A stretch of 9,808 bases of DNA from EsbW-18 sp033811555 (GCA_033811555.1 JAPXOG010000022.1:1-9808), one strand, 5' to 3'; counted from the stretch's first letter, positions 1 through 7,868 are shown. Translations and numbers: made by a program. Notes: generated from the letters alone by a model not told the origin.

Positions 1-827
1 ATATATGGATTTTCAACAGGCCAAGATAGAACCGCACTTCCCTTTTGTGGTAATTTACTAGGATCGCGCGCGTACGCTAGTTGAGCTTCGTAATCTTGTA
101 ATTCGGTTTCTATTTTCTTTGCAGCTGCGCGTTTTTCTTCAAGTATGCGTTGATATTCATTCTCTTTATTTTTTGTTTGATTAAGAAGTTGGTCTTTCTG
201 CTGTTTATTAACTTCCACAACCTTTTTTTGTCCGTCAAGTTTTGATTTATAAGTAGAAAGTGCGTCGTGTTCCAATTGTTCTTCGTTTCGTTGCACAGCT
301 AGCTCCTTTTTCATAGCTCGTAGAGCAACCAACTCATTTTGTATTGTACTTTGGATTTGTGAAAGTTGATCAACATCAATCCAGATTTTATTGAAAGAAT
401 CTCGTCCAAGCATTATTTCAACAAAGGATTCGTTATCAGATGAGTGTACAGTCTGTAGAGCATCTCGAAGGACGGAATTATTTTTTTCAATACGTCTTTC
501 CTGCTCTTGTATGCTTAGAGAAAGAGATTCGATAGTATATTCTGTCTGTTCTATTTTTTTTTGAGTCAATGAAATATCAGTAAGCAGTTTCTGACGCGTA
601 AGATTAAGTTCAGTCACAGCGTTTTCTAAAGTTGAACGCTCAGTTCCTACTTTTTGCAATTCTAGTTCATATTTTTTTATATCGCGTTCAATTTGTTCTA
701 TCTGATTCTGTTTTTCTTCTATTTTATTGTATAGATCATCTAAGGATGATGCGTAAGTTAGAGAAGAAAGTGCGATAAAAGCAACGATAATACTGATTGA
801 TTTTAAACACGGAGGTAGATTTTTCAT
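1..827 (-). CDS. Secreted coiled-coil protein, N-terminal part of an EnvC/PcsB-like M23 murein hydrolase (partial)
   Basis: The reading frame is open from an ATG at 827 to the left edge: 275 codons plus two bases, so the C-terminus is missing. Residues 1-26 look like a signal peptide: Lys near the N-terminus, a hydrophobic stretch at 11-23, and a TYA site before SSLDD. Residues 28-250 are almost entirely charged/Gln-rich heptad-like sequence, consistent with a long coiled coil. They are interrupted near 134-165 by a segment (FVEIMLGRDSFNKIW) resembling the hinge of EnvC/PcsB-type proteins. The last visible residues (259-275, ending SAVLSWPVENPY) match the entry into a LytM/M23 metallopeptidase domain, but none of its zinc ligands is inside the window. 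In known families such proteins cleave, or activate cleavage of, peptidoglycan at the division site, often under FtsEX control; that role here is inference. The start overlaps the gltX stop as ATGA, which suggests translational coupling. No Shine-Dalgarno is visible. Confidence 0.8.
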   Translation of the reverse strand, partial: MKNLPPCLKSISIIVAFIALSSLTYASSLDDLYNKIEEKQNQIEQIERDIKKYELELQKVGTERSTLENAVTELNLTRQKLLTDISLTQKKIEQTEYTIESLSLSIQEQERRIEKNNSVLRDALQTVHSSDNESFVEIMLGRDSFNKIWIDVDQLSQIQSTIQNELVALRAMKKELAVQRNEEQLEHDALSTYKSKLDGQKKVVEVNKQQKDQLLNQTKNKENEYQRILEEKRAAAKKIETELQDYEAQLAYARDPSKLPQKGSAVLSWPVENPY

Positions 828-2149
828 GAGATATGTTTAATTGCATTTAACAATCGTGAAGTAGTTTCTTCTTGCCCAATGCATGAGGCGACCGTAAAAG
901 GATCCACAGATTTCTCTGATCCAGTTAATGCTACGCGTACAGGCCACAATACTGCACCCTTTCCGTGTTGCTCAGCATAATCCCAAATTGATTCTTTTAT
1001 TACATCAGCGCTCCATCGAACATTTTGGATCTCAGATAAACTTCGCAGAGCTTCCTGAAGATGTTGAATTGTCGTTTGAATGGAAGTATCTTTCCATGCG
1101 ATAGATACGTTGTTGTAGGAAGGATTTTTGAAAAAATATATAAATTCACCATTATCAAATAGTTTTTGTATATCGCCAAAAGCAGATATACGATCTATAA
1201 GAATCGATTGTATACGTCGCAACATTTCACGGTTGTATTCTTTAGGTGTAAAACGGTCAATCCATTCCCATTGCTCTTCTTGAGTCATCTGTAAAATATA
1301 GTGTTTATTGATCCAATTTAATTTTTCCACATTAAAGACCCCACCACCTTTTTGAACCTTTGTCAAATCAAAACGTTTAACCATTTCTTCCAGCGTGAAG
1401 AATTCTTCATCAGTACCTGGATTCCAACCGATTAAAAGCAAAAAATTAAGTATGGCGTGTGGCAGATATCCACTTGCACGATAGAATGTAAGAGACACCG
1501 CTTCCCCATGCTTGCGCTTTGAAAGCTTACTCTTATCGTTCGCCAACATAAGAGGAAGGTGTGCATATACTGGCCGTGAATAGCCGAGAGCTTCTTGTAT
1601 AAGAATTTGTCTAGGAGTGTTGGAAAGGTGTTCTTCACCACGGATAACATGCGTTATACCCATTAGCGCATCGTCTATGACAACAGCAAGATGATAAAGA
1701 GGTTCATTTATTGAGCGCGCTATTATAAAATCTTTCAAATCAGTCGTGTCAACTTTGACCTCCCCACGCACAATATCTTGGATTGTAACCACTTTATTTT
1801 GGTTTTTAAAACGAACAACTTCTTCACGTTGTCCTGCTTCCGTGGGTGTTTCTTTTGAGATATATGCGTGACCAGAATCTATTAGCTTTTTTACAGCATC
1901 TCTATACACTTGAGTACGTTCAGATTGCTTAGCAAATACATCATGTGATAAACCTAGCCACGCAAGATCGTCTACAAGCCCAGTTGCCCATTCTTCCCTA
2001 TTTCTCGCGGTATCAGTATCTTCAATACGAAGAACAAACGAGCCGTTGTTTTTGCGGGCATATAAAAAATTATATAGTGCAGTACGTACTCCTCCCATGT
2101 GGAGAAATCCAGTAGGTGATGGTGCAAATCTTGTGGTTACTTTGTCCAT
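824..2149 (-). CDS. gltX: Glutamyl-tRNA synthetase (class I)
   Basis: Attaches glutamate to tRNA-Glu in the cytoplasm. The 441-residue protein opens with the GluRS signature (RFAPSPTGFLHMGG, with the HIGH-type motif H17-M-G-G) and RIEDTD at 41-46. The conserved core ALMGITHVIRGEEHLSNTP lies at 161-179 and the KMSKS-type loop is KLSKR at 208-212. The C-terminal anticodon-binding part ends with the family-typical LWPVRVALTG (401-410). The segment after HAYISKE (94-100) runs almost at once into VVRFKNQNK (111-119), so the usual CxC...C zinc-binding stretch of many bacterial GluRS is absent. The enzyme is slightly shorter than the 471 residues of E. coli GltX. It starts 6 bases after murG, and its stop codon TGA overlaps the next gene's ATG. 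Whether it also charges tRNA-Gln for a GatCAB amidation route cannot be told from this window. Confidence 0.96.
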   Translation of the reverse strand: MDKVTTRFAPSPTGFLHMGGVRTALYNFLYARKNNGSFVLRIEDTDTARNREEWATGLVDDLAWLGLSHDVFAKQSERTQVYRDAVKKLIDSGHAYISKETPTEAGQREEVVRFKNQNKVVTIQDIVRGEVKVDTTDLKDFIIARSINEPLYHLAVVIDDALMGITHVIRGEEHLSNTPRQILIQEALGYSRPVYAHLPLMLANDKSKLSKRKHGEAVSLTFYRASGYLPHAILNFLLLIGWNPGTDEEFFTLEEMVKRFDLTKVQKGGGVFNVEKLNWINKHYILQMTQEEQWEWIDRFTPKEYNREMLRRIQSILIDRISAFGDIQKLFDNGEFIYFFKNPSYNNVSIAWKDTSIQTTIQHLQEALRSLSEIQNVRWSADVIKESIWDYAEQHGKGAVLWPVRVALTGSEKSVDPFTVASCIGQEETTSRLLNAIKHIS

Positions 2150-2155
2150 GTAATA

Positions 2156-3310
2156 TTAATCTTCGTGTTCAATTGCCAGGTTAAGTATTTCACGAGCAAT
2201 CTTGCGCGCTGCGTCAGGCCGAGCAAATTCACGAGCATGTTCTGACATAACCTGACATTCCTTAGGATTATCCATAAGTCGATTTATTTCAGTTATCAAT
2301 AAATTTGGAGTCAGGTTTTCTTGGGTAATTACAACAGTGGCACCGCTTCTCGCATAAGCAAAAGCGTTTCGTTCTTGATCTCGACTTACGTCCTGAGGAA
2401 TTGGTACTAAAATAGACGGTTTTGCCCATTGTGCTATTTCGAAAATAGCGCCAGAACCTGCACGCGAGATAATCAAATCAGCGGCTCCAGCAGCCATCCG
2501 CATTGCCAAAACATTTAAGAAAGGAAAAGCAATATATCGTTCAATATGAGGATGTTTTTCAAGTACCATACGAGCACTTTCAGAAGTAATAGTGAAATTT
2601 TCTTTTCCAGTTTGATGGATTACTTGGTAGCGTTCAACAAGTCTAGGTAGGGCTTCAACCAAAGTTTCGTTAATCATCTGAGCACCCTGTGATCCGCCTA
2701 ATACAAGAATAGTCGGGACCTCTCGCGAGAGCCTAAGAAATTCATGGGCACCAGATGTTACTAGAGTTTCCAATTCATGTCGTATAGGATTTCCTGTAAG
2801 TGCAATAATCGGTTTATTTTTTCTTCTTGAAACGAGAGTTTCAAATTGTTGTCCAGATTCAGGATATGAAACCGCAACACGCCGAGAATACTTTGCTGCC
2901 CAAGCATTTGCTCTACCAGGGATAGCATCTGATTCGTGTATGATAATTGGTATACCAAGTATTCTAGCTGCAAATACAATAGGTACACTAGTATATCCTC
3001 CCTTACTGAACACAACATCTGGAAAAAGTGCGTATAGCGTTAATATGGCGCGGATTATACCCCACCCTGTTTTAAAAAGGTCTAAAAAGTTAAAGATTGA
3101 TGAGTACCGTCGTTGTTTGCCTGCTGGGACCGCTTTAAACGAAATATTATTTTCATATAGTGCGTCCTTATCGTATTCATTAGGGGCGATATAAATCAAA
3201 TCAGGGTCTATAAGCTTGTCTTCTCGAGCAAGCTTTCGTATTTGTTGTGCAACGGCAATGGTCGGGTAAAAATGTCCACCCGAACCACCTCCAGTAAGTA
3301 CAATACGCAT
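2156..3310 (-). CDS. murG: UDP-GlcNAc:lipid I N-acetylglucosaminyltransferase MurG
   Basis: Adds GlcNAc from UDP-GlcNAc to lipid I, giving lipid II, on the cytoplasmic face of the membrane; it is a GT28-family enzyme. From the chosen ATG (384 residues), the N-terminal MRIVLTGGGSGGHFYP carries the Gly-rich acceptor loop and its conserved His13. HESDAIPGRAN (125-135) corresponds to the family's HExNAxPGxxN. The C-terminal donor-binding domain has LGGSQGA (204-210) and the UDP-GlcNAc signature SRAGSGAIFEIA (282-293), then KPSILVPIP and RDQERNA. A GTG at 3328 would add six residues; the ATG at 3310 is preferred because MurG proteins usually begin a residue or two before RIVxTGGG. There is no Shine-Dalgarno at either start. 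The gene follows ftsW after 59 bases that contain a probable extended -10 promoter and a small hairpin. gltX starts 6 bases downstream. Confidence 0.95.
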   Translation of the reverse strand: MRIVLTGGGSGGHFYPTIAVAQQIRKLAREDKLIDPDLIYIAPNEYDKDALYENNISFKAVPAGKQRRYSSIFNFLDLFKTGWGIIRAILTLYALFPDVVFSKGGYTSVPIVFAARILGIPIIIHESDAIPGRANAWAAKYSRRVAVSYPESGQQFETLVSRRKNKPIIALTGNPIRHELETLVTSGAHEFLRLSREVPTILVLGGSQGAQMINETLVEALPRLVERYQVIHQTGKENFTITSESARMVLEKHPHIERYIAFPFLNVLAMRMAAGAADLIISRAGSGAIFEIAQWAKPSILVPIPQDVSRDQERNAFAYARSGATVVITQENLTPNLLITEINRLMDNPKECQVMSEHAREFARPDAARKIAREILNLAIEHED

Positions 3311-3321
3311 AAGAAATATTG

Positions 3322-3338
3322 GGCGCACAGAGAGCGCC
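3322..3338 (-). other. Small GC-rich hairpin at the predicted 5' end of a murG transcript
   Basis: On the minus strand, GGCGC (3338-3334) and GCGCC (3326-3322) form a perfect 5-bp inverted repeat around a 7-base loop in otherwise AT-rich sequence. It is not followed by a T-run, so it is not an intrinsic terminator. It begins at the base where transcription would start from the TGATATACT promoter (+1 near 3338). It ends 11 bases before the murG ATG and overlaps the alternative GTG start. A 5'-terminal stem-loop could stabilise the message or affect initiation; this is inference, and a 5-bp stem may also be chance. Confidence 0.3.
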
Positions 3339-3344
3339 TTATTT

Positions 3345-3353
3345 AGTATATCA
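3345..3353 (-). promoter_or_regulatory. Extended -10 promoter candidate upstream of murG
   Basis: On the minus strand the sequence reads TG (3353-3352), A, TATACT (3350-3345): an extended -10 element with a 5/6 match to TATAAT, the same hexamer as in front of aspS. No good -35 box lies 16-18 bases upstream, which fits the extended -10 class. It would start transcription near 3338 and allow murG, gltX and the M23-type gene to be expressed separately from the upstream genes. Confidence 0.45.
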
Positions 3354-3369
3354 AAAAAAACACTGAGTT

Positions 3370-4470
3370 CTACGTTTTTGTGGGAAGAGTTTTTGAAACA
3401 GACAAAATAATCCCAACTGCAAGCAAGGCCATAACCATAGAGGTCCCACCTTGAGATACAAATACCAGCGGATCTCCGGTAAGAGGCATTACGTTAAGCA
3501 TTGAACCGATATTCATAAATGACTGTATAACGATAGAAGTTATAAAACCAACAACAGCGATGCGCGAAAAAACCCTTGGTGCATGCATTGCGATACGATA
3601 TCCACGAGACAAAAACACGATAAATAACGAAAGCAATGCTATCGCACCCACAAACCCCCATTCTTCTGCGAATACAGCAAAGATAGAATCGCCTACCGGT
3701 TCAGGCAAAAAACTAAATTTTTGAATACTTTGTCCAAATCCACGACCTGTTATGTGTCCTGATCCTATAGCTATCAGAGATTGCCGTATTTGATAACTAG
3801 CACCAAGTGGATCTCTGTTTGGATTAAAAAAAGTCATTACACGTGTATTAATGTACGGTACCGTAAAAACAACTAGTGCTAGAAGGGCGAACGCTGCAAG
3901 TGCAAGAGCCATAACATGTCTAATACGAGCCCCTGCAACTATAAGCATTGAAAATCCAGTAACTCCAATAATTATGATAGTACCGTAATCAGGTTGCAAG
4001 ATAAGAGGAATTCCAGCTATACCTACGAGTAATACAAGAGGAAAAGCAGCATACCTAAAAAGATGTATTCTTTTTTGTAGAGCAGCGCACCATGCAGCGT
4101 AATATAAAACAAAGGCAAATTTTAAGAGCTCAGAGGGTTGCACAGATGGTAATGGTCCCAGGTTCAACCATCTGTGTGCTCCACCATGTTCAACGCCTAT
4201 ACCCGGAACAAATACAAGAAAGGTGGCGATCAATGATGCAATAAAAATATAAAATGCATATTTGTTCCAAAATTCAGGAGGAATACGTACCGCAATTATG
4301 GCTGCTATAGTGCCCACAGCTATTGCAAGTATCTGACTGGCAATGAGATTTCCCATGCTTACACCATCACGAGCAAGTAATCCGAGCGAAGCTGATGTAA
4401 AAATAAATATCCCGGCTAGAACCAGAAAAACACATACGGTCAAGAAAGTTTTATTTATAGTTTTTTTCAT
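3370..4470 (-). CDS. ftsW: SEDS-family peptidoglycan glycosyltransferase FtsW
   Basis: Integral membrane polymerase that links lipid II into glycan strands, normally with a partner class B PBP at the septum. The 366 residues contain about ten hydrophobic segments. SEDS signatures are in order: AHRWLNLG (98-105), QPSELLK (111-117), LQPDYGT (158-164), and LPEPVGDSIFAVFAEEWG (255-272), whose Asp261 aligns with the catalytic Asp of FtsW/RodA. Last comes NIGSMLNVMPLTGDPLVFVS (320-339), then QGGTS. The last motif departs from the usual PLTGIPLPFxSYGG at three places (Ile to Asp, Pro to Val, Tyr to Gln). I call FtsW rather than RodA mainly from the mraY-ftsW-murG context and the NIGxxxxVMPLTG motif; no partner PBP is in the window. 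The gene starts 17 bases after mraY and has no visible Shine-Dalgarno. Confidence 0.9.
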   Translation of the reverse strand: MKKTINKTFLTVCVFLVLAGIFIFTSASLGLLARDGVSMGNLIASQILAIAVGTIAAIIAVRIPPEFWNKYAFYIFIASLIATFLVFVPGIGVEHGGAHRWLNLGPLPSVQPSELLKFAFVLYYAAWCAALQKRIHLFRYAAFPLVLLVGIAGIPLILQPDYGTIIIIGVTGFSMLIVAGARIRHVMALALAAFALLALVVFTVPYINTRVMTFFNPNRDPLGASYQIRQSLIAIGSGHITGRGFGQSIQKFSFLPEPVGDSIFAVFAEEWGFVGAIALLSLFIVFLSRGYRIAMHAPRVFSRIAVVGFITSIVIQSFMNIGSMLNVMPLTGDPLVFVSQGGTSMVMALLAVGIILSVSKTLPTKT

Positions 4471-4487
4471 GTATATGTAGTTTTCAC

Positions 4488-5546
4488 TTATCCCAACAAA
4501 GCCAGTAAGACTCCGAGTACTGCGCAGATAATCGATAAAACCCAGTATCGCATAACTACTTTATAAGCGGGCCAACCTATCGCTTCGAAATGATGATGTA
4601 TTGGTGCCACAAGAAAAATCTTTTTTTTACGAAATTTTTTTGATGCAACTTGCAATATATTTGTCGCTACAGTAGCAAATTGTACAAACGCAATAAGTGG
4701 CAACAACAACACAGTATCAGTCAGAAAAGCTAATAAAGTCATTGTGATCGCTAAGGGAATAAACCCAACTTCGGTTAGATAAAAACGAGCTGGAGGAATA
4801 TTGAACCACAAGAAAGCAAGTAGTCCACCAACAATAACAAAAGTAAAAGCTGAAAGGTTGATTTGTTCGTTGAATGCGGCGATTATACCTAGGGCAGAAA
4901 ATACGATAGCAAGTACTCCACCTGATAGTCCATCAAGACCATCTATAACACCTGATGCAAGAGTAGATAGAAGTACTACCAGGAAAAATGGTATAAACCA
5001 AATACCTATATCTATATGTCCAAGAAATGGAACGAAAACCGATGATATACCAAGCTTTTCATAAAACCACCATGCAGAAAACAATCCAAATAGCAACAAA
5101 GGAAGAGATCGTAATTGAAAAGGAATTCCGTCAGGGAATCTGTGCGATTTTGAAATAACTACCATATCTTCAATAAAACCCACTAGAGCTCCTATTAGAA
5201 ATCCTGCTAATGGGAGCCATGTTTGCGAACGTGAAAGAAAGTCAATTTTTCCAGAAGGTCCTCCTGTGCTGAGATATGATAGAAGCCAAAAAACTGCAAC
5301 TGTAATTGATACAGAAGATACAACGACTAAACCACCCATACGAGGAGTTTTTATCTCTCGTTCACGATGTAGTTCATTAAAAATTGGAGTTCCGTTATTG
5401 TCACCAATACCCTTGGTATTCCCTGCACGCTTTTTCCATGCTTTGTGTTTATATAGGTAGTGAGTAAGGATAGGCGTGATGAGTATGCCTATAAAAAAAG
5501 AAAACGCAGTAGGTCCTAAGATTTTGATAGCGTTAGTAATATGCAT
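4488..5546 (-). CDS. mraY: Phospho-N-acetylmuramoyl-pentapeptide-transferase (MraY), divergent
   Basis: Transfers phospho-MurNAc-pentapeptide from the UDP-linked precursor to undecaprenyl phosphate, forming lipid I in the membrane. The 352-residue protein has roughly ten hydrophobic segments and family landmarks in the right order: KTPRMGG (66-72), GFIED (123-127), IDGLDGLSGG (201-210), FLWFN (245-249) and APIHHHFEAIGWP (314-326). The HHH motif and the following GWP...VVMRYWVLS separate MraY from other polyprenyl-phosphate sugar transferases. Several normally invariant positions differ: the DD pair is Glu126-Asp127, the NLTDGLDG Asn is Gly199, and the MGDVGS block reads LTEVGF (257-262). The position and neighbours (ftsW, murG) fit MraY. 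It starts 31 bases after the carboxypeptidase gene at an ATG with no Shine-Dalgarno. Confidence 0.9.
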   Translation of the reverse strand: MHITNAIKILGPTAFSFFIGILITPILTHYLYKHKAWKKRAGNTKGIGDNNGTPIFNELHREREIKTPRMGGLVVVSSVSITVAVFWLLSYLSTGGPSGKIDFLSRSQTWLPLAGFLIGALVGFIEDMVVISKSHRFPDGIPFQLRSLPLLLFGLFSAWWFYEKLGISSVFVPFLGHIDIGIWFIPFFLVVLLSTLASGVIDGLDGLSGGVLAIVFSALGIIAAFNEQINLSAFTFVIVGGLLAFLWFNIPPARFYLTEVGFIPLAITMTLLAFLTDTVLLLPLIAFVQFATVATNILQVASKKFRKKKIFLVAPIHHHFEAIGWPAYKVVMRYWVLSIICAVLGVLLALLG

Positions 5547-5577
5547 ATGTAAGTGTTTTGTATACAGAAAAACGTGA

Positions 5578-6495
5578 TTAATATGTAGTTTTTTGGTTTA
5601 ATACGGCGTTTACGAGGGTTTGCATATCAGAGAATCGTCCGTCTTTACTAGAACCAAGAACAACTACAACTATAGGTTTACCTATATCTCGATCAAATGA
5701 CATAACAAGGTTCCCTCCTGCTACATCTGTAAATCCAGTTTTTCCTCCTACTGCATTAGGAATTAAATCAACAACATGATTGGTATTTTCAACTAGATGA
5801 ATATGGTCTTTTGAGGCTATTTTAGTAACACTCGTACGTGTAGCATCAAGAATATCAGGGATTTTATAGAGAGCATAAGAAAATAAAGTAGCCACATCAC
5901 GAGCAGATCCGTAGTTGGCTGCTCGTAAAGGATTTTCCAAATCAAGACCAGTTGCGTTGCGAATAGAAAAAGTTGAAAGTCCTATCTCACGAGCTTTTCG
6001 ATCAAGCGCTTCGGAGAATCGATTGTTATTTTGTTCGTTATAGATTTCATTTAGAAGAGCAACGCCATCGTTAGAAGATGTCACTAATATAAATGAAAGA
6101 AGAGCATCAATATCCCACACTTCGTCCAAAATAAGACCAGAATCACCTTCTTCTTCGAGTGCTGTTTTTGAAACTGATAATTCAGTTCCTCTAGGAAAGT
6201 ACTCATGAGCAACAAGAACAGATAGAAGTTTAGTTATAGACGCCAACGGAAGCTGTGTATCAGCATTGTATTCGTACAAAACTATATTGTCTCTAACATC
6301 TAACACAAATGCAGCTTTAGCCTCAAGTTTATTATCCAGAAGTAATGGCGAATGTTCTAATTTATTTATACTCACAGTGTTATCTTCTTCTTTTTTATGC
6401 GATAGTGAAGTTACAAAAAGAGCCAGTATCACAAGTATTAAAACGGATACAAGAGTATACGGTATATGTCTTTTAGAGTTATTGAGTTTAATCAT
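5578..6495 (-). CDS. Membrane-anchored D-alanyl-D-alanine carboxypeptidase (peptidase S11 / low-molecular-mass PBP)
   Basis: Serine DD-peptidase that would remove the terminal D-Ala of peptidoglycan stem peptides outside the membrane. All three penicillin-binding motifs are present and correctly spaced: SITK (Ser86, Lys89), SSN (140-142) and KTG (252-254). Residues 12-31 form one hydrophobic segment after a basic start (KRH), so the protein is probably held by an N-terminal anchor with the enzyme outside. It is 305 residues and stops about 50 residues after KTG. It therefore lacks the C-terminal beta domain and amphipathic tail of E. coli PBP5 (DacA). The family is certain; strict carboxypeptidase rather than endopeptidase activity is inferred. 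It sits between scpB (38-base gap) and mraY (31-base gap). The region before its ATG has no Shine-Dalgarno. Confidence 0.92.
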   Translation of the reverse strand: MIKLNNSKRHIPYTLVSVLILVILALFVTSLSHKKEEDNTVSINKLEHSPLLLDNKLEAKAAFVLDVRDNIVLYEYNADTQLPLASITKLLSVLVAHEYFPRGTELSVSKTALEEEGDSGLILDEVWDIDALLSFILVTSSNDGVALLNEIYNEQNNNRFSEALDRKAREIGLSTFSIRNATGLDLENPLRAANYGSARDVATLFSYALYKIPDILDATRTSVTKIASKDHIHLVENTNHVVDLIPNAVGGKTGFTDVAGGNLVMSFDRDIGKPIVVVVLGSSKDGRFSDMQTLVNAVLNQKTTY

Positions 6496-6533
6496 AATGT
6501 AGAGTCAGATTATTAGATAATTTATTACAGTTT

Positions 6534-7082
6534 CTATTCCGGCGTATCACGTTTTTCTTCAAAAGTAGAAATTTCTTCACGTACTTTTATATAATCAGGC
6601 AATTCAGATGCACTAGTAACGCCCAGATAAGCAAGTAATTGAAAAGACGGTGTATAGATAAAACTGCGCTGGTCTTGTGGATTTTCTGTGCGATCTATGA
6701 GCCCTCTGATTGAAAGTGCACGAAGAGAAAACGACGAGTTAACTCCCCGTATGTAATCAATACGAGCACGCGTTACTGGTCCGTAGTACAAGACTATAGC
6801 TAGCGTTTCTAGTCCTGCTTTCCCTAATTCTTTTTGAAGTTCGTCTTTTATTAAAGATTGTATTCGTTCAGACATTTCAGGAGCAGTTGCGAGTTGATAT
6901 GCATTGCCATTACGCATTAGCCGGATACCTCGCTGTTCGCGTATAAGATATTCACTCAGTTCTTCAGCTGCAGTTAAGATATCTTCAGTGGAAACTGTTA
7001 GCATATTTGCAAGTTCATTGACGGTAACGGGTTCGCCTTTGAAAAAAAGAAGAGATTCCAGTTGTGAAGCAAGAGAGTTCAT
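6534..7082 (-). CDS. scpB: Segregation and condensation protein B (ScpB)
   Basis: ScpB dimers bind the ScpA kleisin and regulate the SMC condensin that compacts and separates the chromosome. The 182-residue protein has the two expected winged-helix domains. The first starts at LESLLFFKGEPVTVNELA (8-25). The second contains LGKAGLETLAIVLYYGPVTR (86-105) and then ARIDYIRGVNSSFSLRAL, the most characteristic stretch of the family. The acidic tail after about residue 165 is probably disordered. It starts 5 bases after the scpA stop, a normal scpAB arrangement, and has no Shine-Dalgarno. smc is not in the window. Confidence 0.95.
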   Translation of the reverse strand: MNSLASQLESLLFFKGEPVTVNELANMLTVSTEDILTAAEELSEYLIREQRGIRLMRNGNAYQLATAPEMSERIQSLIKDELQKELGKAGLETLAIVLYYGPVTRARIDYIRGVNSSFSLRALSIRGLIDRTENPQDQRSFIYTPSFQLLAYLGVTSASELPDYIKVREEISTFEEKRDTPE

Positions 7083-7087
7083 GTTTA

Positions 7088-7837
7088 TTAAATGTATCGA
7101 GGAGTATTTACCGTGGCAGTTTCTATTTCTATATCTGAAAAAGTGGAATTTTGATGTGCAGCAAGCAATCCTTGTTTGACAAGCTCTAGCATAGCGAGAA
7201 ATGAAATAATGGTATTTATTTTCGTTTCACGAAGAGAAGAATTTTTGTCTGAATGTAACATAGTAAAATCTGAGAAACGCATAGTTAAAGCCTGTTTAAT
7301 ACGTACTGTAAGTCGGTCCATCATTTCTTCTATACTGACAATCTTCTCAACGATCGTTTTTTTTAGAGTCTCTGTTTTGGGAAAACGTGAAATAACATTA
7401 GCTAAGGACTCAAGAATGCGATCTTTTGTAATAGATGAGTGAGGTGCAAATACTGGTTCAAATGTTAACGAAGTTTCTTCGCGTGCAAATAAAACATCCC
7501 TTCCGAACCGAATAGATATTCCTCCTGCGAGTTCACGAACTTTTTTGTATAAGCGTAGTCGATCCTGTAGGTCAACAATATCACTTTCCTCTTCAACTGT
7601 AAGAGTGAACTCCGGTAATAGCGATTTTGACTTTATAAGCACAAGTGTTGATGCAATGAGCACAAAATGGGAAACATCTTTTGTCGGAAATTCAGAGAGA
7701 GTTTTAACATGTTCTAAGTATTCATCAGCTATATTCGCTAATGTCACGTCATTGATGAGTAATTTACGTTTTTCAATTAGAGACAAAAGTAGCTCAAGAG
7801 GTCCTTCGAATACAGGTGTTTTTACTGAGAAAATCAT
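7088..7837 (-). CDS. scpA: Segregation and condensation protein A (ScpA, kleisin)
   Basis: ScpA bridges the SMC heads and recruits ScpB in the bacterial condensin. From the chosen ATG the protein is 249 residues. The N-terminal SMC-neck-binding region begins VFEGPLELLLSLIEKRKLLI (9-28) and continues to LVLIKSKSLLPE (65-76). The central acidic/hydrophobic part would bind ScpB. The C-terminal winged helix carries IISFLAMLELVKQG near residues 212-225, matching the family's FLALLELVKxG. The frame stays open to a TTG at 7858, which would add seven residues (CSASLY region). The ATG at 7837 is preferred because ScpA usually begins about eight residues before VFEGPL. The gap from the aspS stop is then 31 bases. 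No Shine-Dalgarno is visible at either start. Confidence 0.94.
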   Translation of the reverse strand: MIFSVKTPVFEGPLELLLSLIEKRKLLINDVTLANIADEYLEHVKTLSEFPTKDVSHFVLIASTLVLIKSKSLLPEFTLTVEEESDIVDLQDRLRLYKKVRELAGGISIRFGRDVLFAREETSLTFEPVFAPHSSITKDRILESLANVISRFPKTETLKKTIVEKIVSIEEMMDRLTVRIKQALTMRFSDFTMLHSDKNSSLRETKINTIISFLAMLELVKQGLLAAHQNSTFSDIEIETATVNTPRYI

Positions 7838-7868
7838 ATATAAAGAAGCGCTGCACAATAAACTACGA

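Noticed and set aside
554..562. A9 run (sense) in the coiled-coil gene, with similar A8 runs in mraY (4621-4628) and the aspS 3' end (7872-7879), as possible slippage sites
   Set aside because: Frames are intact across all of them, and lysine-rich AT-rich genes produce such runs by chance.
2761..3018. 85-codon minus-strand frame inside murG in another frame
   Set aside because: No start signal and no recognisable domain; murG motifs run through the same stretch.
3353..3400. Possible intrinsic terminator after ftsW (T-run on the minus strand)
   Set aside because: The eight-T run is preceded only by a weak AT-rich pairing (AAAAAC with GTTTTT), not a GC-rich stem.
7838..7858. TTG start at 7858 for scpA
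   Set aside because: The ATG at 7837 agrees better with ScpA N-termini, and the seven extra residues have no family support.
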